A stretch of 64,000 nucleotides of DNA, taken from Exiguobacterium alkaliphilum 12/1 (GTDB lineage Bacteria > Bacillota > Bacilli > Exiguobacteriales > Exiguobacteriaceae). The notes below the pieces were generated by a model. The model saw nothing but the letters and a program-made list of their open reading frames with translations, made no database searches and was not told the DNA's origin. The position numbers and the translations under genes are program-made. This document shows, one piece after another, positions 62,342 to 64,000 of this stretch. Every line of letters starts with the position of its first letter. Within the stretch, counting starts at the first letter, position 1. Location: positions 1-64,000 of the forward strand of contig NZ_JJMW01000063.1 in the NCBI RefSeq assembly GCF_000714435.1. The letters run 5' to 3'.

Positions 62342-63823
62342 TCAATGTCCGGCGTTCGCATCTTGTTGTTTCAAATGGAGTGCGAGCGTGTTGAGCAATT
62401 TTTCCGAGTCTTTGTTCAAGTTCAACAGTTCCGGCTCGATTCCGAGGGCACGGTATTTGAAGACGACTTTGTCGATGGCGCCGATGGCCGAGTCATCCCA
62501 TAAATGCGTGTTCGCGAAGTCGATCGTCACGTGTTTGATTCCGGCTTCCGCGTCTTCTTCAAGGTCGAACCGGTTGACGAATTCGGACGTCGAGGCGAAG
62601 AACAGTTGGCCGTTCACCGTGTAGTGGACGTTGTCTTGCTTGAAGTTCCGGTCGAGCTCGACTTTCGAGATTTTGGCCGCGAAGAGGATGGCTGCCGTCA
62701 AAATCCCGGCGAACACACCGAGCGACAAGTCGTGCGTGATGACCGTCACGAGTACCGTGACGAGCATGACGACCGTGTCTGATTTCTGCGCAGTACGAAG
62801 TCCTTTGAGCGAACCCCAATCGAACGTCGCGTACGAGACGAAGAACATGACGCCGACGAGGGCGCCGACCGGGATGAGCATCAAGATGTCGCTCATCGTC
62901 ATAATCATGATGAACAAGGCGAGCCCGGCGACGAACGTCGACAGGCGGCCACGGGCACCGGACGAGACGTTGATGACCGATTGGCCAATCATCGCACAAC
63001 CTGGCATCCCGCCGAAGAAGCCGGCGATGATGTTGGCGATGCCTTGACCTTTCGATTCGCGGTTTTTATTCGAATCCGTACCGGTCATGTCATCGACGAT
63101 TTGTGCGGTCAGGAGCGACTCGATCAATCCGACGAAGGCGAGGGAAATCGAGTAAGGGAGGATGATCATCAACGTTTCAAACGTCAACGGGACGTTCGGA
63201 AATAAAAATTCCGGTAGCGTTGCGGAAATCGTCCCCATGTCGCTAATGTTTTTCGTCTCAAGCCCGAGCGTGACCGCCAAAATCGTCATGACGACGATGG
63301 CGACGAGCGGCGCCGGGATGACTTTGTTGATGCGCGGGAACAAGAAGATGATGGCGAGCGATCCAGCGACGAGCGCCCAAATGATCCAGCTCTCACCTTC
63401 AAAGTTCGTCAACTGCGCCTGGAAGATTAAAATCGCCAAGGCGTTGACGAAGCCGACCATGACGGCACGCGGGATGAATTTCATTAACCGGGCGATGCCG
63501 AAGTAACCGAGCGCGATTTGAATGATTCCGGCGAGTATCCCGGCAGCGAGTAAATACTGCAACCCGTAATCGGCGACGAGCGAGACGATGACGAGCGCCA
63601 TCGCACCGGTCGCGGCCGAAATCATGGCCGGCCGGCCCCCAGCGATCGAGATGACCATCGCGATGATGAACGAAGCATAAAGCCCGACCATCGGATCGAC
63701 ACCGGCGATGAGCGAGAACGCGATCGCCTCTGGGATGAGCGCGAGCGCGACGACGAACCCCGCGAGGACGTCGGCCCGGACGTTGCCGAGCCAATCTTGT
63801 CTTACTGTATTTAGTTTTTCCAA
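62342..63823 (-). CDS. SulP-family anion transporter with STAS domain
   Basis: A 493-residue protein with a TTG start after AGAGGTG. About 12-14 membrane segments; SulP hallmarks are [20 protein letters not shown] at the start, [20 protein letters not shown], and [20 protein letters not shown] in the middle. The C-terminal STAS domain is about residues 400-490 ([20 protein letters not shown]). The family carries sulfate, bicarbonate or other anions with sodium or protons. Length and the [11 protein letters not shown] line favour a bacterial sulfate or bicarbonate transporter; which one cannot be told. The 177 bases after 63823 are its upstream region, with no gene seen. Confidence 0.9.
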   Translation of the reverse strand: MEKLNTVRQDWLGNVRADVLAGFVVALALIPEAIAFSLIAGVDPMVGLYASFIIAMVISIAGGRPAMISAATGAMALVIVSLVADYGLQYLLAAGILAGIIQIALGYFGIARLMKFIPRAVMVGFVNALAILIFQAQLTNFEGESWIIWALVAGSLAIIFLFPRINKVIPAPLVAIVVMTILAVTLGLETKNISDMGTISATLPEFLFPNVPLTFETLMIILPYSISLAFVGLIESLLTAQIVDDMTGTDSNKNRESKGQGIANIIAGFFGGMPGCAMIGQSVINVSSGARGRLSTFVAGLALFIMIMTMSDILMLIPVGALVGVMFFVSYATFDWGSLKGLRTAQKSDTVVMLVTVLVTVITHDLSLGVFAGILTAAILFAAKISKVELDRNFKQDNVHYTVNGQLFFASTSEFVNRFDLEEDAEAGIKHVTIDFANTHLWDDSAIGAIDKVVFKYRALGIEPELLNLNKDSEKLLNTLALHLKQQDANAGH

Positions 63824-64000
63824 AAGAACACACCTCTCTATATTTTTGACTTTGACCTCCGAGTCTCACGAAGATCAAAATGCGCATTATATGAAGAAAG
63901 TGTTCCTGCCGACACCTAGTTTCACAACGTCGTTTATCATACCCAACTTTTTCAGGAAAGACAATTGCTTCTCGTTAAAAACTATGTTAGTTTCATAACG

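Overview
The window reads as a low-to-mid GC Bacillota chromosome, most likely Exiguobacterium or a close relative. The reasons are strong AGGAGG-type ribosome binding sites, TTG and GTG starts, a TagGH-type polymer exporter, a CsbD protein, and many secreted SH3b, CAP and Ig-like proteins. The genus is an inference from gene content; no rRNA or other marker is present. No tRNA, rRNA or CRISPR array was seen.

Bases 1-6100 hold secreted proteins of unknown function, including two paralogues (1053-1943 and 5199-6068), a pair of related small membrane genes of which one is frameshifted (3125-3519), and a leftover signal-peptide fragment (2021-2128). Bases 6164-18556 are an accessory-looking stretch. 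It carries three heparinase II/III-like polysaccharide lyase paralogues, the third without a signal peptide. It also carries a CAP/SH3b/transglutaminase-like secreted gene split within its signal peptide by a deleted IS3-family element, a two-gene operon of a sigma-70-like factor and a tyrosine recombinase, a 143-bp segment bounded by perfect 15-bp inverted repeats, a coiled-coil secreted protein, and the remnant of an Ig-domain surface protein. Bases 18706-25773 encode further secreted proteins and a 5'-nucleotidase family enzyme.

Bases 25964-43194 form one long co-oriented cluster for an exported cell-surface polymer. UDP-GlcNAc 2-epimerase and UDP-ManNAc dehydrogenase would supply UDP-ManNAcA. 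Four glycosyltransferase proteins (882, 1022, 727 and 463 aa) would build the chain, a TagGH-type ABC transporter would export it, and an AlgI/AlgJ-like pair would O-acetylate it. The 1022-aa protein has three repeated beta-rich modules at its N-terminus, and the 158-aa protein at 38605 looks like a free-standing version of the same module.

Bases 43282-63823 hold mostly single genes and short operons: a YdcF-like protein, an OatA-like acyltransferase, PadR-ChrA, a PAS-GGDEF-HD-GYP protein, an ABC-2 exporter operon, CsbD, a second CAP protein, a lipoprotein, a NamZ-like muramidase, a C39-like protein with wall-binding repeats, a yxlEFG-like ABC operon, a universal stress protein and a SulP transporter. 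Most transcription units end in clear hairpin terminators, which fixes the operon borders well.
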